A stretch of 64,000 nt of DNA. Origin: Alkalitalea saponilacus. GTDB lineage: Bacteria; Bacteroidota; Bacteroidia; Bacteroidales; Marinilabiliaceae. The position numbers and the translations under genes were made by a program. Within the stretch, counting starts at the first letter, position 1. Each line of letters opens with the position of its first letter. Positions 1 through 8,106 of the stretch are shown piece by piece. The notes beneath the pieces are model-generated. The model was not told the DNA's origin. It did no database searches and worked only from the letters and a program-made list of their open reading frames with translations. The stretch is taken from NCBI RefSeq assembly GCF_900168165.1, contig NZ_FUYV01000002.1, positions 62,001 to 126,000 of the forward strand, given 5' to 3'.

Positions 1-150
1 AAACATATTTACACCACGGATGCCTGTGCCTACAAGAGCCATTTTTCTCTTTTTCCCTGGTGTGCGCCGGGCAGCAACACTATTAACCGGATTCATTAAT
101 AATGATCCAGCTGCCAAACCTGTACTTGCTAAAAATTTTCTTCTGTCCAT
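1..150 (-). CDS. Gfo/Idh/MocA-family oxidoreductase, 5' fragment
   Basis: Only the first 50 codons are in the window and the gene continues beyond base 1. The reading frame starts with ATG at 148-150. It opens with MDRRKFLAS, a twin-arginine-like signal followed by a short hydrophobic stretch (residues 6-27). The mature part then begins with KMALVGTGIRGVNMF, a first beta-strand plus glycine-rich turn typical of the NAD(P)-binding fold of Gfo/Idh/MocA dehydrogenases. Bacteroidota carry many Tat-exported members of this family that act on sugars or glycan-derived compounds. The family call rests on this short N-terminus alone, so substrate cannot be inferred. It is divergent from the HTCS gene at 478. 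Confidence 0.6.
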   Translation of the reverse strand, partial: MDRRKFLASTGLAAGSLLMNPVNSVAARRTPGKKRKMALVGTGIRGVNMF

Positions 151-477
151 GGTTGTACATTCTAAATTATTTCAAAATTTTCATGCAACATTATGTAATT
201 AAAATAACGATTACACGCCCATAAGTAAATAAAACTTAATATTAACAAATAAATACTTCAATCAGATAATATATCTATAAATCAAATAGCGACAAAGCAT
301 CCAATTTTGATAGTGAGATTAACCATCGCCTATAAACTAAGAACTTACACAAAACAGAAATTCATCAAAATAATATGATTAGACACAAGAGTGCAAGGTG
401 TCTTTACGTTTTTTTTCATACATTCACACTATTAAACTACTTTTGTGATATCGGAATCTCCAAATTAGTACTTAATT
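151..477. other. Intergenic region between divergent genes
   Basis: This AT-rich spacer of 327 bases separates the oxidoreductase start from the HTCS start. I see no convincing gene in it. It should hold the promoters of both divergent genes, and the only candidate element I can point to is TACTTTTG at 438-445. Confidence 0.6.
438..445 (+). promoter_or_regulatory. Candidate -7 element for the HTCS gene
   Basis: TACTTTTG fits the Bacteroidota TAnnTTTG -7 consensus and lies 32 bases before the HTCS ATG. No clear TTTG-type -33 box is visible at the expected distance, so this is tentative. Confidence 0.35.
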
Positions 478-3400
478 ATGAAGTTTATTTTTACCATTAT
501 ATTATCTATTTTCTTTCAACATACAGTCTTATCAAATCTTAGTTTTAAAAGCATCACCTCAAACAATGGGCTCTCGTCGAGCAGAATAACTTCAATAGTA
601 CAGGATACAGATGGCTTTATTTGGATTGGGACTGAGGATGGCCTTACAAAGTATGACGGATCGCATTTTCATATTTACAAACATGATCCGGAAAACATAA
701 AAACCATATCTTCTAACCAAATTTACACGCTATTTATTGATAAAAAAGGGGATATTTGGGTAGGCACATCGAACGGCATAAACGTATATAACAGAAAAAA
801 TGATTCATTCATAAGAATGAATCACTTGCCCAGGGAGAACATCTATGCTATAGCTCAGGATTTAAACGGCCATATATACATTGGTGCGCACAACTTCTTT
901 TTCCTGAACTCAATAGACCAACAGTTGACTGAATTTTTTCCAGATCCAAATTCAGATAACAGCATAAGCCATGGAATAGTCAATACCATATATATAGATT
1001 GTGAAAACAATATTTGGGTTGGAACAAAACATGGCTTAAATCTTTTTATCAGAAATCTTGGCGCTTTTAAAACATTTCTGGATGAACCAGATAAACCTGG
1101 CAGTATAACTGGAAACGATATAAGGTCAATTACACGTGATGAGCAAGGACGTTTATGGATTGGCACCAACAAAGGGTTAAATAAAGGAACAATCAATGAA
1201 AATGACATCATTTTTAAAAATTTCATACACAACCCCTCCAATGATTCTTCTATTTCAGAAGGAGCAATTCTCTCGTTGCATCTTGATAACCATGGATACC
1301 TTTGGGTTGGAACTCAAAACGGAGGCCTTAACAGACTGAAGATAAACAGCAATTTATCCGCCCCGGCATTTGAGCGATATCAATACCGACCTTTTACTCC
1401 AAATTCAATTACCAATAACACCATACAGACGATTTACGAAGATTTTCAGGAAAACATATGGATAGGCACTTATGCAGGGGGAATTAACATATATAAAAAG
1501 AATGCCAAACAAATTGAACTGCACAGAAAAACTCCCGAAAAGAAAAGCTCAGTAATTAACAACCATGTTAACACATTTTTGGAGGATGATCACTTTATTT
1601 GGATTGGAACTGAGGGGGGGCTGAGCCGGTACAATAAAGAAACAGAAAAATACACCCACTATGTGCATGAAAAAAAGAATTCAAACAGCATTGGCTCCAA
1701 TGCTGTTTGGGATCTTGCTGAAAATAACAATGATCAAATATGGATAGGCACCTGGGGAGGAGGCTTAAATCTTTTCGACAAAGAAAAGGGTGAGTTCACC
1801 ATTTTTTTACCGTCCGATAACATCAAAAGTCTAAATTCAGCTAACATTTTCGCAATTCTTCCTGAGGAGAACGGAGATTTATGGATAGGGACAATGGGAG
1901 GAGGCCTGAATCATTATAATAAATCTGAGAATACCTTCACCCATTATACCATTGATAATTCATCAATCAAAACAAATTTTGTAGAAGATATAATCAAGTT
2001 ATCTGATAGCGTTCTTTTACTGGCAAATGTTAATGGGGTCACAAAATTTAACATCGCTCAGAATATTTTCACCCCTGTAACATTATCGGGGAACAATCAG
2101 GATGTCAATGTTTATGCATTATACAAAGACAGTAAAAACAACATATGGATTGGAACAGAAGCAGGACTTCATGTCATCAATGAAGAGCTTGCACATTTAG
2201 GACACTATTCTATAAAAGACGGACTTCCGCATAATGCCATTAAAAGTATAAAAGAAGACAGGTCTGGCAATTTATGGTTGGGGACTAATATGGGCATTTC
2301 AAAATTCACGAAGGCAGTTCTTCTTCCCAGTCAACCCATCCTGACAAATCTGAAACTAGAAGACGGTTTGCAGGGGAATGAGTTCAACCGTCGATCTGCT
2401 TTATTAACCAGAGAAGGGATCATGTATTTCGGCGGCATCAACGGCTTCAACCGATTTCATCCTGACAGCATAAGGCTTAATCCGTTTATTCCTGATGTGG
2501 AAATAGTAGATTTTTACATCTCCGGAAACCTCGTGGATACAGGAACTGAAGCATCTCCCCTACAGCAACACATTTCTTATACTGAGGAGATAACTTTAAA
2601 GAAGAGTCAAAACAACTTTGGTTTTAGGTTTACAGCCTTTAATTACATCTCACCTGAAAACAACCTGTTTGCCTACAAACTTGATGGGTTTGAAGATCAA
2701 TGGAACTACATTACAGACCATAGAGAAACTCACTATACCAACATAAATCCAGGCAGATACACCTTTAAAGTTAAAGCAGCCAATAATGACGGACTATGGA
2801 ATGACAACTACAGAAAGATTGACATCGTTGTTTTACCCGCTTGGTGGCAAACTCATTTGGCATACATTGGATACATCATTATACTATTGCTACTTATTGT
2901 AGGATATAAGCGATATTCTCTTATTGAAATCACACAAAAAACGCAATTGCAAATCGAACATTTCAAACACAAGAAACAGGAGGAGATTAATCAGGCTAAA
3001 TTGAATTTCTTCACAAATTTATCTCATGAAATAAGGACTCCATTAACTCTAATAAAAGAACCTGTTGAAGATTTAATAAAAGATTCTCAAATTGACACAA
3101 AAATTAAAGAATCTCTTATACCTACACAAAAGAATATTCAGAGGCTATTGGATTTGATTAATCAAATCCTGGATTTCAGAAGAATTGATACAGGAGGTGA
3201 GAGGTTAAATATGACCTACAGCAATATTAACAATCTGATAAACGATATTATCAATGCATTTAAAAGCAGGTCAAACAAAGAGAAACACACATTTCGTCTG
3301 ATATCTGAGAAAGCTAAACTCTACGCTTGGTTTGACTACGAAAAAATGACAACCATAATTTATAATCTGATATCAAATGCGGTAAAATACAGTCCCGAAG

Positions 3401-4614
3401 GAGGAAGTATTGAAATCAGAACAAGTGAAATTATGAATGTCAAAACGAAAAAGCAGACCGGATTAAAGCTTTTCAGAAAAAGAGCCAGCATACCTCATCT
3501 GGAGATTAAAATTTCGGATACTGGTTGTGGAATCCCAAAGAAAGAAGTCTCTAATGTATTTAGAAGGTATTATAGAATTCCGATAAATGAGCGTAAATCT
3601 GAAGGAACAGGAATTGGGCTGGACATAACCAAACAATACATAGAACTACATAACGGAAAAATATGGGTTGACAGCACAGAAGGCAAAGGCTCCTGCTTTG
3701 CCTTCCAAATCCCTGTAAATCATCAGATGGAACAACTACAACAAGATGAGGAGACATTAAAAAAAGAGAACGTTTTTATCACCATTGATGAGACAACACA
3801 GGGACAAAACAAATCAGTTGAGTCAGCCTCCGATGCATACGAGAGAAGCACAGTTTTAATTGTTGAAGATAATACTGATTTATTAAATCACATCGCCAAC
3901 AAACTAAACATAAAATACCATGTTATAACTGCTAATAATGGTAAAGAGGGTCTTGAATATGCAAACGAGATTAATCCCGACATCATTGTCACTGATATCA
4001 TGATGCCGCTAATGGATGGGTTTGAATTGATCCGGCTATTAAAGAGTGATATATCGACAAGTCATATTCCTATTATAGCTCTGACAGCCAAAGCCAACGA
4101 AGAAGATCAGATTAAAGGCGTTCAAACGGGAGCTGATGCGTATATTACCAAGCCATTCTCAACCGAAATTCTAGTAACCTACATAAACAGATTAATCAAT
4201 ACAAGAAACGCCCTAATAGATAAGTTCAGAAATGAAATTCACCTAAAACCCACAGATATAACCATCACCAACACAGATCAACTTTTCGTTGAAAAACTTC
4301 TGGATATTACAAATAAATTTCTATCTGATCCTGAATTCAGCGTGGAACATTTAAGTAGCCAACTAAACATGAGTTATCGCTCTCTGGCAAGAAAAATAAA
4401 GGCTCTGACAGACCAAACAGCCATTGAATTCATAAGAACAATGCGCCTGAAAAGAGCCGCTGAACTTCTTTCTTCTTCAAACTTAACAGTTAACGAGATC
4501 AGTACTCAAACAGGATTTAATGACCCAGCCTATTTCAGTCGCTGTTTTCGTGATGAATTTAAAACGTCTCCAACTGACTACCAAAAAGAAAATAAACAAA
4601 AAAAAGAGATATAA
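478..4614 (+). CDS. Hybrid two-component system (HTCS) sensor-regulator
   Basis: This 1378-residue one-protein two-component system probably senses an oligosaccharide in the periplasm and activates glycan-use genes from the cytoplasm. In order: signal peptide (about 1-19); about a dozen propeller blades with recurring WIGT.GGL-type motifs (about 40-640); a Y_Y_Y domain (about 712-776); one membrane span (about 790-811); a histidine kinase with His850 in FFTNLSHEIRTPL, N-box ISNAVKYSPEG and G-boxes DTGCGIP and GTGIGLD; a receiver with Asp1173 in IVTDIMMPLMDG; and a C-terminal AraC-type helix-turn-helix (about 1275-1370). Architecture and length match HTCS proteins of Bacteroidota polysaccharide loci. 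The downstream GH8 enzyme suggests a xylo-oligosaccharide ligand, which is inference. No susC/susD pair sits beside it. Confidence 0.95.
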   Translation: MKFIFTIILSIFFQHTVLSNLSFKSITSNNGLSSSRITSIVQDTDGFIWIGTEDGLTKYDGSHFHIYKHDPENIKTISSNQIYTLFIDKKGDIWVGTSNGINVYNRKNDSFIRMNHLPRENIYAIAQDLNGHIYIGAHNFFFLNSIDQQLTEFFPDPNSDNSISHGIVNTIYIDCENNIWVGTKHGLNLFIRNLGAFKTFLDEPDKPGSITGNDIRSITRDEQGRLWIGTNKGLNKGTINENDIIFKNFIHNPSNDSSISEGAILSLHLDNHGYLWVGTQNGGLNRLKINSNLSAPAFERYQYRPFTPNSITNNTIQTIYEDFQENIWIGTYAGGINIYKKNAKQIELHRKTPEKKSSVINNHVNTFLEDDHFIWIGTEGGLSRYNKETEKYTHYVHEKKNSNSIGSNAVWDLAENNNDQIWIGTWGGGLNLFDKEKGEFTIFLPSDNIKSLNSANIFAILPEENGDLWIGTMGGGLNHYNKSENTFTHYTIDNSSIKTNFVEDIIKLSDSVLLLANVNGVTKFNIAQNIFTPVTLSGNNQDVNVYALYKDSKNNIWIGTEAGLHVINEELAHLGHYSIKDGLPHNAIKSIKEDRSGNLWLGTNMGISKFTKAVLLPSQPILTNLKLEDGLQGNEFNRRSALLTREGIMYFGGINGFNRFHPDSIRLNPFIPDVEIVDFYISGNLVDTGTEASPLQQHISYTEEITLKKSQNNFGFRFTAFNYISPENNLFAYKLDGFEDQWNYITDHRETHYTNINPGRYTFKVKAANNDGLWNDNYRKIDIVVLPAWWQTHLAYIGYIIILLLLIVGYKRYSLIEITQKTQLQIEHFKHKKQEEINQAKLNFFTNLSHEIRTPLTLIKEPVEDLIKDSQIDTKIKESLIPTQKNIQRLLDLINQILDFRRIDTGGERLNMTYSNINNLINDIINAFKSRSNKEKHTFRLISEKAKLYAWFDYEKMTTIIYNLISNAVKYSPEGGSIEIRTSEIMNVKTKKQTGLKLFRKRASIPHLEIKISDTGCGIPKKEVSNVFRRYYRIPINERKSEGTGIGLDITKQYIELHNGKIWVDSTEGKGSCFAFQIPVNHQMEQLQQDEETLKKENVFITIDETTQGQNKSVESASDAYERSTVLIVEDNTDLLNHIANKLNIKYHVITANNGKEGLEYANEINPDIIVTDIMMPLMDGFELIRLLKSDISTSHIPIIALTAKANEEDQIKGVQTGADAYITKPFSTEILVTYINRLINTRNALIDKFRNEIHLKPTDITITNTDQLFVEKLLDITNKFLSDPEFSVEHLSSQLNMSYRSLARKIKALTDQTAIEFIRTMRLKRAAELLSSSNLTVNEISTQTGFNDPAYFSRCFRDEFKTSPTDYQKENKQKKEI

Positions 4615-4958
4615 ATACTTCATCCGTTTACAAACTTCAACAATTGGCAGAATTATTCAATAAATTGGCAAATCTGTCCAATGCATATTATCATTTCAAA
4701 ATTACTTTTGCTCTCATTGAATTTTGATTTGATCCGGATCCTTAAAATTCGAAAACAGATGATTAAGATGTTGGTCACAAAGAAAGAATCCAGAGAACTA
4801 ACAACACCGCTTAAATTAGCCTTTAAGATTCTTTAAACAACCAATTTAATTAATTATCTGCTCAACATCTTAAACATTTCTGATTGTTTGTCAGTGAAAA
4901 AACCTAATCTGACAGATTATCTGTTTCAGACATTTACTAATAACTAAAGTTCGAATTT
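4615..4958 (+). promoter_or_regulatory. Spacer upstream of GH8 gene, probable HTCS target region
   Basis: This spacer of 344 bases contains no gene. TACTTTTG at 4703-4710 is identical to the candidate -7 element before the HTCS gene. An 11-base inverted repeat, TTAAGATGTTG at 4763-4773 and CAACATCTTAA at 4863-4873, spans it. Closer to the start codon is the short dyad AATCTGACAGATT, followed by further CTG/CAG-containing words. HTCS regulators commonly bind upstream of the genes they activate, so one of these is a reasonable target, but I cannot tell which. Confidence 0.35.
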
Positions 4959-7274
4959 ATGAAGAATTTTTTCTTTCTGTTGTGTACACTGTTATTCAGT
5001 ACCAACCTTATTGCAACAACCATAACCCTCCAATGTGAAAACATGAATCCGCATAGCCCCGGAGGGTTCGGACTGATAACAGATCAACCAACAAACGGAG
5101 TATGGCTTTATGCAAATGGAGACCAAGTATCACAAACTGTTACTTTACCAGAAGTTCCCGGCACATATCTTATAGAAGTAAGAGGAGCTTCAGATGGTTC
5201 ATCACAAGCCGATGCTCAGTTAAGAATTGGAGGAACAACTATCCATACTTTTCAGTTTTCAGGAACTGATCTCCAAACCCTTAACATAGAGACAACACTC
5301 TCAGGAGATAGCGAAAAAGAGGTAATTTTAATTCGCACCCAGGATGATGGCACCAGCAATACTTTCCTTGATTTCATTTCAATTACCCTACAAGAGGACT
5401 CAGGGGATAACGGTGACCCAGACACACCAGGGAATGACGATGAAATCACCCTTCAATGCCAAAGCATGAATGTGCATAGCCCACATGGCTTTGGGCTAAT
5501 CACGGATAATCCAACAAACGGAGTATGGCTTTACGCAAATGGAGACCAAGTATCACAAATTGTTACATTACCAGAAACTTCTGGCAGATATAGGATTGAT
5601 GTGAGAGGAGCTTCAAACAACAACAATGCGGCAGGCGCCCAGCTAAGAATTAATGGTGACAACATATTTCTGTTCTCATTTACTGGCACCACTCCAGCTA
5701 TTATTTCAAGAGAAGTGAACATCTCAGGTGACAATCCTTCAATTGACTTACTGCTTATAAGAACAGACGACACAGGAGCTTCAAACACCTTCCTGGACTA
5801 CATATCAATTACATATTTAGGAGAGATTCCACCACCACCGCCACCACCGGTTATTCCCGAAGAAGGAGCAATATACTCCGGTCAATATAGAAATATGTTT
5901 CTGGAAGCTGGCTATACTCCGGAAGAGATTGATGATAAAATCAATGATGTCTTTAACCAACTTTTTTATGGAGACGATGATACAGAAAGAGTCTACTACC
6001 CTGTTGGTAATGACATGGCTTACATTCTGGATGCGGCTAACAATGATGTAAGAACTGAAGGGATGTCATATGGGATGATGATTGCTGTTCAAATGGATAA
6101 ACAGGAAGAATTTGACAGATTATGGAACTTCGCTAAAACACACATGCAGCATGGCCCTGGTAACAGAGAAGGGTATTTTGCCTGGGTAGTAAACAGGGAT
6201 GGAAGTATTATAGATCAGAATACAGCTTCGGATGGAGAGATATATTTTGTTACGGCACTTTATTTCGCTTCTGTACGCTGGGGTAACGGTGATGGCATTT
6301 ACAACTACAGAGCTGAAGCGGATTATATTCTGAACCAGGTAATGAGCAAAGGTTGGCCTCATAATACAATCATTGGCTCAGTTCCCAATATGTTTACCCC
6401 CGACCACCAGGTTGTTTATGTTCCATATGCAACAGCATCTGAATTTACGGATCCTTCATACTATCTTCCAGCATTTTTTGAAATCTGGGGTATGATGGCT
6501 GATACAAACAATGAATTCTGGTATCAAGCTGCAGAGGTAGCAAGAGATTTCCTATACGATGCCGCGCACCCGGTTACGGGCTTAACACCGGATTACGCTA
6601 ATTTTGATGCAACACCAAGACAGCAAGGCGAAAAAATGCACTTTGTTGTTGATGCATGGAGAGTAATCATGAATGTTGCAATGGATTATGCATGGTTTAA
6701 AAAGGATGAAAGGCAAAAAGAATTATGTATGAGAATACAATCATTTTTCCATAGCGAAGGAATGTATACCTATTGGAGCGGATATGAACTCGATGGCACC
6801 CCGTTACCGGGAAGAAATCACCAATCAGCAGGCTTAGTGGCATGTAACGCTGTTGGATCTTTAGCGTCAGACGATGCCATGGCTTGGGAGTTCATACATT
6901 CACTCTGGAACAGAGAACCAACAACTGGACAGTACAGATACTATGATGGAATGCTCCAAATGATGAGTCTGTTGCATTTGGCAGGGGAATTCAGAGCATG
7001 GACTGACAATTTCTCTACTAGCACACCAGAAGCAGAAGGATCATATAAGCCCAGCATTTCTGTGTTTCCAAACCCCTCAACAGGGAATATTACAATAAAC
7101 ACTAATGATGTAATAGATCAAATAATCATCAGCGACATGTCTGGAAAAGTCATATTGAATAGAAGAAGTGTATCAGAGCCCACAGTTAACATTACTAATA
7201 TGGAAAGAGGAGTGTATATCCTAACAGCCCAATCAGGAAATCAGATATTCACAGAAAAAATCATTATCCGTTAA
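4959..7274 (+). CDS. Secreted GH8 enzyme, reducing-end exo-oligoxylanase-like, with two CBMs and T9SS domain
   Basis: 771 residues. A signal peptide (about 1-20) precedes two related beta-sandwich modules (about 23-145 and 160-288). Each begins with a Q.E/SM-type motif and ends in FLDFISI or FLDYISI, resembling CBM6/35/36-type carbohydrate-binding modules. A proline-rich linker leads to the GH8 domain (about 305-690). Candidate catalytic residues, by comparison with known reducing-end xylose-releasing enzymes (Rex), are Glu367 (VRTEGMSYG), Asp425 (TASDGEIYF) and Asp565 (VVDAWRV). The C-terminus (from about 700, VFPNPSTG) is a type A T9SS sorting domain. Rex enzymes release xylose from the reducing end of xylo-oligosaccharides. 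Characterised Rex proteins are often simple and intracellular, so export with two CBMs is unusual. Endo-xylanase or another GH8 activity cannot be excluded. Confidence 0.88.
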   Translation: MKNFFFLLCTLLFSTNLIATTITLQCENMNPHSPGGFGLITDQPTNGVWLYANGDQVSQTVTLPEVPGTYLIEVRGASDGSSQADAQLRIGGTTIHTFQFSGTDLQTLNIETTLSGDSEKEVILIRTQDDGTSNTFLDFISITLQEDSGDNGDPDTPGNDDEITLQCQSMNVHSPHGFGLITDNPTNGVWLYANGDQVSQIVTLPETSGRYRIDVRGASNNNNAAGAQLRINGDNIFLFSFTGTTPAIISREVNISGDNPSIDLLLIRTDDTGASNTFLDYISITYLGEIPPPPPPPVIPEEGAIYSGQYRNMFLEAGYTPEEIDDKINDVFNQLFYGDDDTERVYYPVGNDMAYILDAANNDVRTEGMSYGMMIAVQMDKQEEFDRLWNFAKTHMQHGPGNREGYFAWVVNRDGSIIDQNTASDGEIYFVTALYFASVRWGNGDGIYNYRAEADYILNQVMSKGWPHNTIIGSVPNMFTPDHQVVYVPYATASEFTDPSYYLPAFFEIWGMMADTNNEFWYQAAEVARDFLYDAAHPVTGLTPDYANFDATPRQQGEKMHFVVDAWRVIMNVAMDYAWFKKDERQKELCMRIQSFFHSEGMYTYWSGYELDGTPLPGRNHQSAGLVACNAVGSLASDDAMAWEFIHSLWNREPTTGQYRYYDGMLQMMSLLHLAGEFRAWTDNFSTSTPEAEGSYKPSISVFPNPSTGNITINTNDVIDQIIISDMSGKVILNRRSVSEPTVNITNMERGVYILTAQSGNQIFTEKIIIR
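5088..5559 (+). repeat. 49-bp near-identical repeat within the CBM modules
   Basis: Bases 5088-5136 and 5511-5559 are identical over 49 positions except for one synonymous T/C difference. They encode the same PTNGVWLYANGDQVSQ stretch in each of the two binding modules. The flanking parts of the modules are clearly more diverged. Confidence 0.9.
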
Positions 7275-7309
7275 TTCAACCCTGATCTTTTAAATTAGCA
7301 GAAATGCCA

Positions 7310-7342
7310 CCAGCCGCGAAACATCGCGGCTGGTTTGCTTTT
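7310..7342 (+). terminator. Rho-independent terminator after GH8 gene
   Basis: A perfect 9-bp GC-rich stem (CCAGCCGCG / CGCGGCTGG) with a 6-base loop is followed by TTTGCTTTT. It lies 36 bases after the GH8 stop codon and separates it from the next gene. Confidence 0.85.
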
Positions 7343-7434
7343 GGCTCTCACTATATAATTAGGGAAAACCAGGCACATTCTATTCGATATTTTGAAAATA
7401 ATTTCACTATTTTGTATTTTGAAAAAACAAAACC

Positions 7435-8082
7435 GTGAACAAACAGCTGAGAGATATCATAGCAGAGGGAGAACACCAAACCCAGGATTTTAAATACGCC
7501 ATTACCGACTCCAAAAAAATTGCACGCTCATTGGCTGCATTTGCCAATACAGATGGAGGAAGATTGCTGGTTGGTGTTAAAGACAATGGCCGAATTGCTG
7601 GTGTTGCCTCTGATGAGGAGTATTATATGGTTGAGGCTGCCGCAAACATGTATTGTAAACCGCCTGTTTCCTTCGAGACAAAAATATGGGAAGAAGATAC
7701 TAAAACTGTTCTGGAGGTGATTGTTCCCAAAAGCATTAAAAAGCCGCACAAGGCACCTACAAAAGATGGAGATTACAAAGTTTACGTTCGCGTAAATGAT
7801 CAAAACATTCTGGCCAATGGCGTTTTATTAAAAGTATGGGCCAGACAAAAAAGAAAAACCGGAACATTTCTCAAATTAACCCAGGCCGAAAACACTCTTT
7901 TAAAGTATTTTGAGACAAATGAAAGCATCTCTTTGCCGGGTTTTCAAAAAATTGCCGGAATCAATCGCTGGTCAGCCGAAAAAATCATTATTAATTTATT
8001 GGTGATGAACATACTGGAAATGGACATCAGTGAAAAACAGTGCCTTTACAGGCTGAAAAAGAAAAGCAATCATGATCAGTAA
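7435..8082 (+). CDS. AlbA_2 (Schlafen-type) domain protein
   Basis: 215 residues from a GTG start at 7435; the next in-frame ATG would remove about 63 residues and half of the conserved domain, so GTG is preferred. Residues about 9-125 form an AlbA_2 domain, with the E..DFK motif near the start, FANTDGGRLLVGV and a YVRVNDQN segment. The C-terminal part (about 140-215) looks like a winged-helix module. AlbA_2 proteins bind nucleic acid or act as transcription-linked regulators, but the precise role of this short soluble form is unknown. It has no signal peptide and stands alone between the GH8 terminator and convergent gcvP. Confidence 0.75.
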   Translation: MNKQLRDIIAEGEHQTQDFKYAITDSKKIARSLAAFANTDGGRLLVGVKDNGRIAGVASDEEYYMVEAAANMYCKPPVSFETKIWEEDTKTVLEVIVPKSIKKPHKAPTKDGDYKVYVRVNDQNILANGVLLKVWARQKRKTGTFLKLTQAENTLLKYFETNESISLPGFQKIAGINRWSAEKIIINLLVMNILEMDISEKQCLYRLKKKSNHDQ

Positions 8083-8096
8083 TTCTGATTACTGAT
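8075..8096. terminator. AT-rich hairpin between convergent genes
   Basis: ATCAGTAAT and ATTACTGAT form a perfect 9-bp stem with a TCTG loop, overlapping the stop codon of the AlbA_2 gene. It could terminate either convergent transcript, but it has few GC pairs and no long U-tract. Confidence 0.35.
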
Positions 8097-8106
8097 TTAG
8101 CATGAG

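Noticed and set aside
20-202. 60-codon open frame on the plus strand at the window start
   Set aside because: It is the antisense of the Tat-type oxidoreductase N-terminus, which has a much more convincing protein sequence.
855-1241. Minus-strand open frame inside the HTCS gene
   Set aside because: Low-complexity shadow of the propeller repeats; no domain-like sequence and fully covered by a strong gene.
1612-1620. Run of seven G residues in the HTCS gene as a phase-variation switch
   Set aside because: The run encodes a normal EGGL propeller motif, the frame is intact and no promoter or repeat context supports switching.
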